A DNA stretch of 64,000 nt from Nereocystis luetkeana (Eukaryota > Sar > Phaeophyceae > Laminariales > Laminariaceae), in the NCBI GenBank assembly GCA_031213475.1, contig JARUPZ010000012.1, positions 5,218,949-5,282,948 on the forward strand, given 5' to 3'. Below, in pieces: positions 1 through 11,644 of this stretch. The position numbers and the translations under genes are program-made. The notes beneath the pieces are model-generated. The model saw nothing but the letters and a program-made list of their open reading frames with translations. It ran no database searches and was not told the DNA's origin. Position 1 is the first letter of the stretch, and each line of letters opens with the position of its first letter.

Positions 1-560
1 GTTGATTTGATTGGCGGCGTGAGGTGATTGGTTGGCGAGGTTTGTGGGGGTGGTTTTGGTTGGTGGGGCTTGGGGCGATGTGGGGTGATTGATTGGTCGA
101 TGCGGGTTATCGGGTGGTTTGTTGGTGGGGTGACGTTGCGGAGTGACTGGTCGATTTGATTGACGGTGTGGTTAAGATTGGTTGATTCGACTGGTGGTGT
201 GGGTGATTGGTTGATGGGGTTGACCGAGTGGGGTGATTGGTGGGTGGGGCTGATTGTGTCAGGTGATATGGTTGGTGAAGTCTATGGGTCATTGTTGAGG
301 GAGTTGACGGGGTGGAGTGATTTGGTGTATTTGGTTGGCCGTGTGGAACGATTCGTTGCTGGGGATTGGTGACGTGAGGTGATTGGTTGATTTTGATTGC
401 CGGTCTGCCCCTGAGATGTCAATACCTCCATCTAGTTTTGGTGGAAATTTTCTCCCGGCATTTCTTGTGAACCGTTTCTCCATAATTAATCATTTTCCTC
501 CTTTTTCCTTTTTTTGATTGGAATGTCTCCGGTGGTGGCGGTGGTGGCGACGGGCGACGG
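1..560. repeat. degenerate GGTTGATTGG simple repeat (intron of lipin gene)
   Basis: The stretch is a degenerate array of GGTTGATTGG/GGTTGGTGGG words with no exon that I can recognise. It lies upstream of the first visible lipin exon at 582, so it is most likely intronic. The same words return at 3000-3600 and 59465-59700. Confidence 0.5.
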
Positions 561-581
561 CGGGGGCGGGGGCGACCTCAG

Positions 582-2151
582 GTGTTCAAGATGACAGCGC
601 TCCGGGGACTCAAGCTGATTTTCCCCGCGGATGTGAATCCCCTCTACGCCGGGTTCGGGAACTCCGTCAGCGACATGGTGGCCTACAGAAAGGCGAGAGA
701 ACAGGCGCACTGAAATGTATCGTGCGTATCATTTGCACATACATCCCAGCACGGTTGGTGCATATTTTTTAGATAGATGTTTGTGCTGTGGCCGTTTGTC
801 TCTAGGAAGTCGCGCAGCAGGACATCTCGCAGCTGTCGTCGATTTTTTGTGCGGTGGGTGATCATTATTTATGGTCGTGTACTTCGGAGGATGGGTGACG
901 AATCTCGGTCGGTGGTCGTCGAATCGGCTTGAGCCATCTCGAAAGGGGTACAGCAGCACGACAGCAGTGCCTTTTTTTTGTATGGCGCGGTCTGTGTACA
1001 TTGTAGAAGAAGCTCGCATCCCGCTCGTACGTACATACTAAAAAGTGAGATGTAAAATTTACATACGTCAGCTGTCAGGTCGATTGTTTTCGAAACTCGT
1101 GCTTTGCATGCTGCGTGTGAATACGTACATTAGGGATGCGACCTCGTGAAGTATCACGGGTTGTGTAGTATTTACGGGGGACCATAGTTAATAGGACCAA
1201 ATAGTGTTAGTAAAAATGGTTAAATATATAGGTTTTTATGTATACTATAGGTCCTATTAACTATGGTCCCCGTAGTAGAGACTCAGCGTGAGTTATCAAG
1301 ACGTTGGAAGTGCTGCATTGTTGGAACGTTCGTTCTCTCGTTATATAGTCTGCAGCAGTAGCTTCAGGGTCCGGAATAATTCCAGTTTTTTTTTGTACCA
1401 GATAGCACGTATTTTTCTCGTCGACTCTCACCGGCTCCGGATTTTTTTCTTCTTCCGGAGGAGACGGAAGGAAGGAGGGGAAGAGGGCGGTGGGTGGATG
1501 CACTTACCTATTATTAAGTAGGATAGAGGGGGTGCTTATTTTCGTCTCCGTTCTGCTGCTTTGCTGCTGTTGTCATGCCTCGCATGGTTTCCAAAACCAA
1601 AGGGCCTAACTCCACCCCCCCCCCCCAAGCAATGGCTGCCTGGTCGGTGAAAACCCGACATGCTCCGTCCCGGCATTGTAGGGATGCGAGGGTTATGGTC
1701 ATACGACTACGACCATGAATGAGATCGAGTACATCTCTCCTATCGAGTACACCCCCCCCCCCCACCCCCACCCCCACCCCCGACGCCTCCAATGTGTATT
1801 CACTTTCAACCCTCAATTCACATACAACCCGCAGGTTCCACTTCCAATGACCTCAACTAGATCCCCCCCCCCCCCGCCCCCCGCCTCTCCCCCCTCCCCG
1901 ACCGTTTCTATCGTCGTATTTCGTCGCCACTACATATGATATATTGATATATCGGTGCGCACGGACATATTTCTATGTATTTCTATGTCTGTCGTGGGGA
2001 AAAATAGATGACGGTTCCGGAGGGGCGTATTTTCTTGAACAACTCGATGGGGGAGCTCCACAACATCAACCACACGTACCGGCAGACGTTTCTGTCCCTG
2101 GGCGGGCAGGTGGACCTCACCTTTCCCCCCCTTCCTCTCGATGAAGACTAC

Positions 2152-2192
<41 letters not shown>

Positions 2193-2987
2193 CGATCGTG
2201 ATGGTGATGGTGATGATGATGATGGTGGTGGTGGTGGTGGTGGTGGTGGTGGTGGTGTGGTGGTGGTGGTGGTGGTGGTGGTGACGGTGGTGTGGTGGTG
2301 GTGGTGGTGGTGGTGGTGATGAGGGTGATGGTGGGAGTGGTGGCTGCGGGGCGCGGGGGGGTGAGGGCGTGGCCGGAAAGCAATGCCGTCGACGCCGCCG
2401 GAAAAAAGGGACCCTTGGCGGCGCAAGGCTCTACTGCTGCTGCTGCTGCCTGCCCCAGTCGCTAATGCTACTACCGCGGCCGCCGCTAGTGCTGGCGTTG
2501 GTGCCAACACTAGCGCCGCCCTCGCCGGGGGGGGCGGGGACGAAAAAGAAACTTCCGGGAAAATTCGAACTGTCAGCAGCGCTGGCAGCGATGGAGATAA
2601 CGGGCTTGCCGGGGTGGGCGTTGACAGTAGCAGTGGAGCGGGTAGCGGCGGTGGCGTCGGCGGGGGGGGGGGAGGGGTCGGGATGGGGGAGGCGGAGGTG
2701 GGGGTGGGGACGGGGCGCGCGGCCCCCCTGCCCCTTCGGCGAAGGCGAAGAAATCGTCGCGGGTTTCCAGCCGGCGGGGCAAGGGGTCGGTTCCCCGGAG
2801 AGAGAAGAGTTTTTACCCGAACCGCGCTGCTGTGGAAGACCGGTTTACGGACCTAAACTTCTGGAGGGAGCCTCCGCCTCTGGTGGGAGATGATGAGGAG
2901 GAGGAGGAGGAAGAGGAGGAGGAGGAGGAGGAGGAGGAGGAGGAGGGGGGGGAGCGGGGCGGGGGGGAGAGGGAGAGGAGTGATTGA
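582..2987 (+). CDS. lipin / phosphatidate phosphatase, C-terminal exons (5' part outside window)
   Basis: Lipins are Mg-dependent phosphatidate phosphatases that make diacylglycerol at the ER and nuclear membrane. Exon 582-692 follows an AG and encodes FKMTALRGLKLIFPADVNP and then YAGFGNSVSDMVAYRK, which matches the FxAxFGNRxxDxxxYK block of the LNS2 domain. The next exon starts at 2008 and reads MTVPEGRIFLNNSMGEL...FPPL (FPPL at 2122-2133), matching lipin G(I/V)xxxRIFxxNxxGEL and the closing VDxxFPP. Joining at 692/2008 gives exactly the family spacing but needs a GC-AG intron (donor GCGAGA). After 2133 the frame runs into Asp and Gly runs on (GAT)n(GGT)n. A third segment, open from 2631 in another frame, encodes DRFTDLNFWREP (2838-2873) and a Glu-rich tail to the TGA at 2985-2987. 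It resembles the WRDPL motif and acidic tail of yeast Pah1. The junction of the second and third segments is unresolved. The catalytic DxDxT lies upstream, outside the window. Confidence 0.82.
1172..1274. mobile_element. MITE (family ATTACGGGGG), copy 1
   Basis: A roughly 100-bp element bounded by near-perfect inverted repeats: TACGGGGGACCATAGTTA at the left is mirrored by TAACTATGGTCCCCGTA at the right. The AT-rich core contains AGTAAAAATGGTTAAATAT. Related copies lie at 23426, 27168 and 60602. It sits in the lipin intron between exons 582-692 and 2008. Confidence 0.8.
1624..1760 (+). repeat. R1 dispersed repeat, truncated copy with poly(C) end
   Basis: It carries the R1 core (CTGCCTGGTCGGTGAAAACC, then TGCTCCGTCCCGGCATTG, then GGTCATACGACTACG) and ends in GAGTACACCCCCC. 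It belongs to the subfamily with a doubled end, GAGTACATCTCTCCTATCGAGTACACCCC, shared with 47825, 59868 and 61005. The 5' two-thirds of the family consensus is missing. Confidence 0.8.
2151..2320. repeat. (GAT)n followed by (GGT)n microsatellite
   Basis: A pure GAT run (about 2151-2190) passes into GGT repeats up to about 2317. In the lipin frame it reads as an Asp run followed by Gly, Val and Trp runs and a stop at 2317-2319. Coding must therefore end or shift frame inside this tract, by an intron or by slippage. Confidence 0.85.
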
Positions 2988-3560
2988 CGTCAGCCCTCGC
3001 GAGTGACTGTGCTTTGTGTTATTGACGGGTGAGGTGTTCGATTGATGGGTTGGTTGGTGTTTGGTTGATTGGTCGGTTGATTTGTTGGTTAGAGGAGGAA
3101 TCGGAGAAGGAGGAGGAGGAAGAGGGGGAGGGAGGGGTGGAGGAGGAGCGGGGCGGCAGCGGGAGGCGTGATTGACGCCAGCCCTCTGCGAACGACTGTG
3201 TTTTTGTATTTTTTGACTGGTGAGCTGATCGGTGGTTGGTTGATTGGTTACAGGGGGAATTGGAGGAGGGGGGGGGGAGACTGATTGGCGCCCGCACGTA
3301 CTAGTGAATTATTTTGTGTTGATTGGTGATGTGGTTGTCCGGTTGGCTGGTTGTTTTGTTTGTCAAAGGAGGACTAGGAAGGCGATTAGGAGGAGGAGGG
3401 AGAAGGGAGGGGGCGGGGCGGGAGATCGGGGGGGGGGGGGGGGGGTGTGGTGGAGGGGGAAGTTGGTCGACACGCATCTGCGCGAGCGATGTCTTTTTCG
3501 ATTGGTGGTGAGGTGGTTGATCGGTTTGTTGGTTGGTTCGTCGGTTGGCTGGTTGGTGAG
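2885..3560. repeat. degenerate tandem array spanning the lipin 3' end
   Basis: About four units of 150-200 bp each start with a GGAGGA-rich tract, pass through GTGATTGACGYCAGCCCTC and GCGARYGACTGTG, and close with TTGGTTGATTGG words (near 2885, 3090, 3255 and 3380). The first unit encodes the acidic end of the lipin protein and its stop codon; the later units are non-coding relics of it. Confidence 0.55.
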
Positions 3561-4914
3561 GCTCGTTTGATTGGTTGATTGGTGCTTTTGTCACTTCCCG
3601 ATGGAAGAGGGGCGACACGACACGCAAGCGTAGTAATGATAACGAAAAACAGCAACAACGACGACGATAAACATGTTATCATAATAATGTTATCGGTAAA
3701 AAACTCCAAAAGAAGAAGTGCATCGACCGATCGACCGGCCGGCCACCGCTCGATGACGGTATGGCACGAACGATAGGCAGGGCTCGGTTAGACAAGGAAC
3801 GACTCGGGGGGGGGGGGGGGGGGGGGGGGGGGGGCGAGAATGGAGTCCCCTCCCCTCTCCTCCCCCCCCCCTCCCTCCCCCTACGCCCCGCCCCACCCTT
3901 CCCCCGACCCCGGACGAGGGCTTATCGGCATGGAACGGGGAAGACTTGCAGTAGAGCCTAACACTTGTTCGACGTTCGGTCTGATTGGTGTAGGGTCAGG
4001 GTTAGAGTGGCTTTGATTGGTATGTGGTACCTGGGTATATATACAGGGATATATTATATACCCCATGGGTATGTATATACTATATACCCAGAGTTTATAT
4101 TGTGAAACGCGTCTTGAATCCCTCATTGCAAAGAGAGTGATTAAATTTTAATTCCAGGTGGTTTTCCCCCCAAACATGGATGGGGGGGCGGGGGGGGGGG
4201 GGAGTCGGCGGTTTGAAGTCAGACAGACAGACTTCCCAGCAGAAGCGCTGTCTGGGCGTTTTCCCCGTTCCGGCACGTATGATAATGTACACACAAGGCT
4301 GTACCAGCTACCAGGCACATATTATGAGGTGCACCTTCTGGTTCATACAAAAGTGAGAGGTGCACTACTTGTGCAGCAGAACCGATCGATGCTTGTGATC
4401 ATGTACCCTTCTGTGCTTAACCGGTACCCATATGTCGTGCCTGGTGCAACATACTACGACTAAGACCATATAGAAAAGAGGACTCTTCCCACAAGTTTTT
4501 CATTAAAATTGTAGAGCCATGCATGCATGCATGCATGCATGCATTTGCACGCATGCAACGAAAAGAGGCACAAAGCAAGCATCGCTGACTGCAAGTTTAT
4601 TTTTCCCTCCGGCGGACGCAGATATACCTCGTACGACAATAGTACATCCGTATCTGTAGACTACCGCTTCACGCATCATACGCACACAATAAATCAGACT
4701 CACCAACCATCCGCCCCACCCATTCATCATCACTCACTCACTCACCACTACTTGTCGACAAAAATATGCAACAGCACACTAACAATGCCCTATACCCACC
4801 TGGCATGAGTACACCCCGCTCTCCCCGCGTCCGCCAGGACGCCCTCGCTTCAGCCATTCCCAAGAAAAAGAAAGAGTCTTCTTCTCCAGGCTGTCTTTCC
4901 CCCCCCCCCCCACT

Positions 4915-4998
4915 CTCTCTGTGCTCCGTCTGGAAAGGGAGGCGTTGTCCGTTGTCAAAAGGCTAAGGCAAGCAACAAATGTGTACGCCCCCCCTCTC
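4915..4998 (+). repeat. R2 dispersed repeat copy
   Basis: It shares CTCCGTCTGGAAAGGGAGGCG, GTCAAAAGGCTAAGGCAAGC and AACAAATGTGTACGCCCCCC with copies at 46885-46990, 46998-47107 and (reverse) 60400-60480. Like R1 it ends in a GTAC word followed by a C run. Confidence 0.65.
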
Positions 4999-5118
4999 TC
5001 TCTCTGTCCTCCTTGTCGCCTCTCTCCTTCCTCCTCATCTCGCTTGCGAATAGCGCTCTGTTTCTATACGAGTAGTATGTCATGTGCCTTTTCTCGTATG
5101 CACCCCTCCCCAAACACG

Positions 5119-5243
5119 TACCAGGTATCTGCCTGGTTGGTGAAAACCCGACGTGCCCCGTCCCGGCATTGTAGGGATGCGAGAGGGTATAGATGGCCAT
5201 ACGACTACGGCCGTGCATGACATCGAGTACACCCCGCCCAACA
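5119..5243 (+). repeat. R1 dispersed repeat, truncated copy
   Basis: It starts at TGCCTGGTTGGTGAAAACC, directly after a TACCAGGTA motif, and ends in CATCGAGTACACCCCGCCC. Only the last part of the R1 consensus is present. Confidence 0.8.
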
Positions 5244-8200
5244 CCCCACGCTACCTCTTCCGTAAACACCGTGGGCTTTTGCTTTTCGTGTGCTGTTTAT
5301 TGTCTGCCGTCTACTTACAGGTAGCTACTGGCGTAAGTGGAGGCAGGCAATAAGAAGAGCTGGAGCGCGTCTGTCTGTCTGATTTATGGGGAAACCACCG
5401 CTAAAACGCTAAAACTGGACCTAAAAATGCGACCTCTCCCTCCTCCCTTACTTTCTTTCTGCCGTAGATATGTAACTTGTACTCTAGGTTTTTGCTTCGT
5501 GATCGCGTTCTCCGGTTGAACCGAAAAACACCCCTAACGTTAACCAGCAACCACCACCACCACCACCACCACTAGCCATCGATTCCACCACCACCACCAC
5601 TACCACCGCTATATATCCACCTCCACCCAACGCGAGGAGGAGCGAGCGGCGTGATTGTGTTTTGTTCCTTTCCACGACACCACCCTTTCTAGGAAAGGAA
5701 AGACGCTCATCAATCAACCAACTAACCAGGCAATTCAATCGGTCACACACGCCACCCACGCGCATATTACGGACTGTTACGTGCGTACCAATAAATAAGC
5801 ACAGCATAAATAAACATGTACCAAAGGGTATACATACCAGGTATAAGCTCGTATGTACCAGGTACGTAACGACATGGTTTTGCGCTCTTGCTCGCTTGCC
5901 GGCGGATATAGGATGGATGGATTAATTTAACTTTTTTTATTATTAATTCATCCCTGTAGTTCGCCAGGCGCCAGGCGGTGTGCAAGAAAAATAAAAGAAC
6001 AAAAAAAGGAGAGGCGAGAGTGAGCACCTTGCACCACTACCACCGCGCTAGGCGCAGAGGGCCAAAGCGGCTGACCTATATATAGCTTTAGCTATCAAGA
6101 GCTGCAAGAAAGAACCTCTGTCTGATCACATTGGCTGAAGCTGAGCTTTCAAAAAGCCTTCCGGAAGGAAGGAAGTCTGCTCATAGGTTAGCTTAGCCAT
6201 CAAAAGCTTTTCTGCACGTATATAGGCATAGCTTGGCTATCAAGAGCAGTCTGAATATCATGTTACTCAAAACAAAGCTGTCCGGAAGCCTGTGTCTGGT
6301 TGCCTTCTCGTGCTTTGCGGTAGCAAGCAGCAAAGCAGCTGCAGGAGCAGCAGCCAGCCACAACAGCAATGACGACAAAAACAAAAGCAACATCAGTATC
6401 AGCAGCAGCAACAGAAGCAACGGCAGCAGCAACAGAAGCAACAGCAGTGGCAGCAGCAGCAGGAAAGAAACCCCACTCTCCCTCAACTAAAATCGTAGCA
6501 AAACACGACGACCAGGTAGGTACGTACGTACGGTGCGCGTGTGCAAGCAACACTGCGTAAAGCAAGCTAGTAAAGCGAGCGAGTAAAGCAAAACCACAAA
6601 AAAAGCGAGCAAAGCAAGGCAAATCAAATCAAATCAAATCAAGCGAAGCAAGCGAAAAGCGAGCACAAAGCTGCCGAAAGAAATCAATCAAATCAGTCAA
6701 CCATTGCGTGCATGCCAAACAATGCGCCGACCACCAACCCACAAACCGAGCAATCACCCATTATGTCGCCTCAGCACAGCACAGGTGGGGAGAAAAGAGA
6801 GAAGACCCCTCCTCTCCCGCCCCCCCCTTCCTCCCCCCGCCTCCATCACCTCCTCCCCATTCACACGTAAAACTCGGTGTTTATTTATTATTAACGCTTC
6901 AAGGACCATGCCATGCCACGCCACGCCACGAGGACGGGGGTGGGTTGGCGACCGTTACACAAGAGAAAGAAACTATTTAATAGCCGACACCGTCATCCTT
7001 TCTCCATTCCTTGACGTGTGTGTGCGTGCTCCCAAAACAAAAAAATGTCCCCTGCAGGAACTGTGAGCGAAACACGCGCATCAGGGCTTAAACGCCCCAA
7101 TACTTTCCTCGTCCCGTTCGGTCGTTCGTCCCCGTCCCACCCCCCCTCTCCCCTTGGCCTCTCCGTGCCTTAATTAACTACCGTGTATACGTAGTCGACT
7201 TGTTTAAATCCTAGTTTTTTTAGTTTGTATGTACGTACGTAGTAATATGTTCTCACAAGCTAGATAGATGTCTGTTTTTCGCCATGGCTGATTGCGCTTC
7301 ATGAACGCGACACGGCTAACCCCCCCCCCCCCCCCCGCCCCCCCCCCCCCCGAATGGTTTTCGGGGGGTTGTAGTACTTATATTATACCTCTTATGATAC
7401 AGGAACGGCCCGGTTTATAAGCAGGCGTTTTCCCCCCTATCGAGTGAATGTGCCAAGAACAACCTATTATTAATATCCACCCCCCCCCCCCCCCTCGCTC
7501 GAGCGCTTTCCTTCTCCTTCTTCCCCGCCCAGCGGAACACAGGCCGACTGAGAACAGGCCGAGATGACTCAAAACACCCGGTATTACATGGTGGTGGAAA
7601 CCCCCATCCCCACCCCCTCCGTCCCCTCCGCCCCCAACCCTCGACACACACACACACAAAAATACGTCGAGAAAAAAGGGCGCAATAATTTTACGCCGCT
7701 ACGTATCGACACACCGAAAAAAAAAAAATGTCGAGAGAAAACTGAGCCGGTTTTTTTCACGCCGCTATGTAGTAGCTATTCAATACCAGGTTGTACGGGG
7801 TAGCTCTTTGTAAGCCCCCACCATGGTGTCATAATGGCTATACGTGGCTTACCCCCTGGGAGAAAATAATGCCAAGACTGTGTCACGCCACTAGCTAGCT
7901 AGCTGGTTACAGCTATCTCCATGGTATAGTGGCTATAGCTATATATATACCTCGGCGCCTATCTACGGTCTGTTTTGTAGAGAGTAGAGCTGAAACGTGG
8001 GGCCTCTATCTAACGGGCTTGGGGTTTGTCTCAAGACAAACGAAACGCCTCTTTCCCCCCCCGCTTCCCCCCCCCCCCTCCCCCGCCCCCCACTCGCGCC
8101 GCTCAGACAAACCGGGGCGCGCGCGCGCCCCTCCGCCACAAGCACACAAACACTTCTAAAACAAAAAGCGTTGCCAGCCAGCTTCGGCTCGCTCGAAATT

Positions 8201-9157
8201 ATGGAACGTCGGTCGAAAATACGGAACGGCCTTGTTTGCGTTTTGACTTGAAACTTAAGCGACCGCCCCCCCCCCCCCCCCCCCCCCCGCCGCCAAGCAA
8301 AAGCAGAAGGAAGCGTAATGGTGGCGGGGTGGGGGGAAACATCGCACACGTGTAACGGTTTATAGGTCCAAAGACGGGACCTTACCAAAATATGCCACAA
8401 TCAATACACTAGAGAAAGAAATCCGTTGGTTTCGAACGGTCAACTCTCTCTCCCCCCCCATCTCTCCTCCCTCCGTGCAGCGCTTGAGCTTCCTTACAAG
8501 AGGGGGGGGGTAGCAGCGCCCCCCCCCCCCCCCCCGACTTCTTTCGCTTGTTTGGCACAAAAAAACACGCCCGGATTAAACTGGCTACGACCGCAAAACT
8601 GTCGCACCAAACACCAAACAAAAGTTGCCCCTGCCCCCCCCCCCCCCCCCCCACCCCCCGCTCCCGTCCCCACCCCCAGTCCTGCTCCCGTAAGGATTCC
8701 AAATAAAATGCAACTCCTCGTTTGAAAGTGCAGTGAGTGAGAACGGAACCAGCCAAAGGGGAAGGAAGAAAGGGGAGGGAGGACGGACGGGTAGGGGGGG
8801 AAAGGGAGAGCAGCGAAAGGGGAGGAGGGACACCCCCCCGCCCATCCCCACGCCGCCCTCCCCCCCTCTCCCCCCAGCTAAAAAGCGAAACGGAAAGAAA
8901 AGGTCGCGCAAAGGACGACGAAACATGAAGAAAACACGTACATAAACACACCAGGTTCACACACACACGCACGCACGCACGCACGCACTCGCACGCACAC
9001 GCACGTAAATATCATAGCACGATTCATACGTACACATACATGAAAAAAAGCACACGTTGGGTTTGGACGCCAGGGACAAAGAAATAAAAATAAAAAACTG
9101 CACACCTACACCCCGCTTGCTGCTTGCTTGCTTGCTGCTGATTGCAGCTTCTGCTGC

Positions 9158-9190
<33 letters not shown>

Positions 9191-9382
9191 TGCTTCTGCT
9201 ACGCACGCCACATACATACCTCTCCCGTCCATCTAAAAAAAAAAGGCCGTGCGAGAGCAAGCAACTAAATAAACTTCAGAGAAAAAATCTTCCACCACCC
9301 CCCCCCACTCACACACGTGCACTGGAAAAAAAAAAAAAAAAAGTAAAATAAAAAATTGCCGCCGTGAGAGGAGAATCAAATC

Positions 9383-10449
9383 TCAGAGAAAATTCTTCAC
9401 CACGTGAGCGATGGACTGGCGGCAGTAGGGGCAAGGCAGACCGCGCTCGAACAGCTCCGACGCGCAGTCGTAGCAGCAGGCCTGGTGCGAGGTTTTCCCG
9501 TGGATCAGCGCGGCGTCCCTGGGGCGGACCATGCACACGCAGCAGAGGTGGAAGTCCTCGTGCGCGGGGCCCTTGTGGATGGCCTTGAGTCGGCTCTCTA
9601 TGTCTTCTGCCGGCATCGCGAAAAAGGGCGCCCCGCCCGCCCCCGCCCCCGCCCCCGCCGCCCCTCCCCCTCCCCCCGCCCCGCCCTCCTCCTCCCCGTT
9701 GCTGTCCAGGCTGTCTCTTCTCGCTCCGAAGCTCCGGCGCTTGCGGGGCGGTGGCTGGCTTCCGCTCCTCCCCAACCCGCTGCCCCCAACCCCCGCCCCT
9801 CCAGCCTCTCCTCCCGCCACCCCTCCTCCTCCTCCTCCTCCTCCTCCTCCTCCTCCGATACTTCCGCTCCCCCACCCGCTGCTTCCTCCGCCGCTTACCC
9901 GACCAGCCCTCATCGGTGGAGGGGGTAGACCATGCTGTCCCGATTCCCTGCGAGTCGCTGCTGCCGCGGCAGCAGCCGCGGCCGCAGCCGCGGCGGCCAC
10001 CGCCGCCGCGCCGCCGCCGATGGCGGTGGTCGCCGCGGCGGCCTCGGCGGCTGCCGCTGCCGAGGCGGCAGCTACGCTGCGCTGGCGGTAGAACTCGCTG
10101 CGGGTCTCGGACAGCGATGCCTCGAAGGCCTCTCGCGCGAGCTCGGGGCCGAGGAGGGACACGGCCTCGCGCTTGAGCTCCTGCTTCATGTCGACCCCCG
10201 GGCGGTTGGCGACGTACTTGAGCGTCTCGACCATGGACCGTAGCTCCTCCCGCTGGCGCGCGTCCGCCCGCAGGTTCAGGTGGCGCATCAAGCTCCGCAC
10301 GAACTTGCGGGAGAGGCCCGAGCGCATGCCCCCGGTGTTGTTGCCCCCCCCCCCCCCGCTGCTAGTGCTGCTGCTGGTGCTGCTGCTGCTGGTGCTGCTG
10401 CCCATGCTGCCACTGGTGCCGCGGCTAATGCTGCTGCGAATGCTGCTGT

Positions 10450-10481
<32 letters not shown>

Positions 10482-11644
10482 GTGGTACTACCTGCTCCGC
10501 CAAGAGAGACCCCGCGCCTTCTCGAGCCAACACCGTTGTTGTTGTGGTTGCTGCTGCTGCGGCCGGTGATGTGGCCGCTGCCACCGCCGAGGCCGCGCCT
10601 GCTTCCGCCAACGAACCCTTCGCTGACGCTGCCTCGACGGAAGGTGGGCATCTCGCGTAGACCGTCGTCGGCCACAATACGGACACCGACGATATCGTCG
10701 TCGTCGTCCTCGTCTTCCTCGTCCTCCTCCCCCTCGTTGTCATTGTCGGTGCTGCTGCTGCCGCTGCGGCTTCTCCGGGCCCTTCCGTACGCGGGCAGGT
10801 GGCGCAGCAGGCTGGAGGAGGCCGCCGAGGTGGCGGAGGAGGAAGAGGAGATGGAGGAGGAGGAGGAAGAGGCTAGTAGCGGTGGTGGTTGTTGCCGAGT
10901 TGGCGCGGCCAATTCGTCCTCGTCCGTGGCCATAGCTACGACGCCTCCGTCGTCGAACAGGGGCATGTCGATGTCCGCCGACACTGCAACAGACGGGAGA
11001 AGAAGAGGAGGGGAAGAAGACACGGCGTTGGCACCGCCGCCGCCGCCGCCACCGCCGCCGCTGCCACCGCCGGCAGGAGGAAGCACTGGCAGGTTTCCCT
11101 CCTCTTCCTCCTGCCCCCTTTCCTCCCCCTCCTCCCCGCCTAACACGACCATCACCTCGGCACTAACGACTCTAGCGACGGGGACGGCGGTGGCGACGGT
11201 GGTGGTACCCACCGCCGAGGCCGGGGAAAAAGCGGCCGCGGCAACAACCCCCCCCGCTGCCGCCACCGCCGCCGCCCTGGCCTCCAACGACCCCGAGAAA
11301 ACATCCATGTCCCCCCCCCGCACACCCATGCCCCCCCCCCCTGCCCCCCCTGCTGCCCCCGCCCGCCCCGCATCTACTTGGGACCCCCCCCCTCTCCCTT
11401 CCTCCTCCTCCTCCTCCTCGCCCTCTTCCTCGTTGTGGCTATCTTCATTGCCTCTGGCCGCCGCCGCCGCTGCTGTCGTCTCGTGTCTGGGTGCCCTCAG
11501 CCGTCGTCGGCCTCTAGATTGTTGAGGAGAGACGGACCGAGGCGGCCTCGACCCCGCTGTCGGCTCCGCCGCCGCCACCGCTATAGAAGGGTTGTTGTTA
11601 TTGTACACCCCCATGCCAGGGTGGAATGAAACCTGAGCCGCCAT
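9383..11644 (-). CDS. MDM2-type RING finger protein, 753 aa, probable E3 ubiquitin ligase
   Basis: This is one uninterrupted frame from an ATG at 11644 to a TGA at 9385. Residues 1-330 are acidic, Ser-, Ala- and Gly-rich low complexity. Around residues 430-510 lies a charged helical block (FVRSLMRHLNLRADARQREE and following, to about EAFEASLSE) that I do not recognise. More Ala and Gly runs follow. The last ~50 residues form a RING: CCVC, then H-G-K-T-S-H, CCYDC and CPYC. The ligand spacing (C-x2-C, x10, H-x4-H, x3, C-x2-C, x10, C-x2-C) and the HGKT word match the MDM2/MDMX C2H2C4 RING. As in MDM2, a hydrophobic tail (SIAHVVKNFL) ends the protein. Known family role: transfer of ubiquitin from an E2, often as a RING dimer. 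No p53-binding domain is visible. Several longer antisense frames over this gene (Ala/Leu/Pro/Arg runs) are shadows. Confidence 0.85.

Larger units (their letters stand above)
2988..9382. other. intergenic low-complexity region, no recognised gene
   Basis: I see no recognisable exon. Contents: a run of 29 G at 3806-3834; AT-rich palindromic stretches near 4030-4090; a short R2 repeat copy at 4915-4998; an R1 copy at 5119-5243; CAC repeats near 5545-5615; three copies of a TAGCYATCAAGAGC word at 6080-6250; C runs at 7320-7352, 8265-8290 and 8633-8652; ACGC repeats at 8960-9005; CTG repeats at 9135-9200. An 86-codon Ser/Asn-rich frame at 6233-6490 with a hydrophobic start is the only protein-like oddity and is probably spurious. 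Confidence 0.6.

Noticed and set aside
6233..6490. Small secreted Ser/Asn-rich protein
   Set aside because: It has a hydrophobic start, but the rest is CAG/CAA repeat translation, there is no conservation or gene context, and the opposite strand gives an equally long Leu-rich frame.
10173..11525. 450-residue frame antisense to the RING gene (Leu, Pro, Ser runs), with similar frames at 9404, 9531 and 9751
   Set aside because: They are shadows of GC-rich trinucleotide runs in the real gene; the minus strand carries the RING with all eight ligands.
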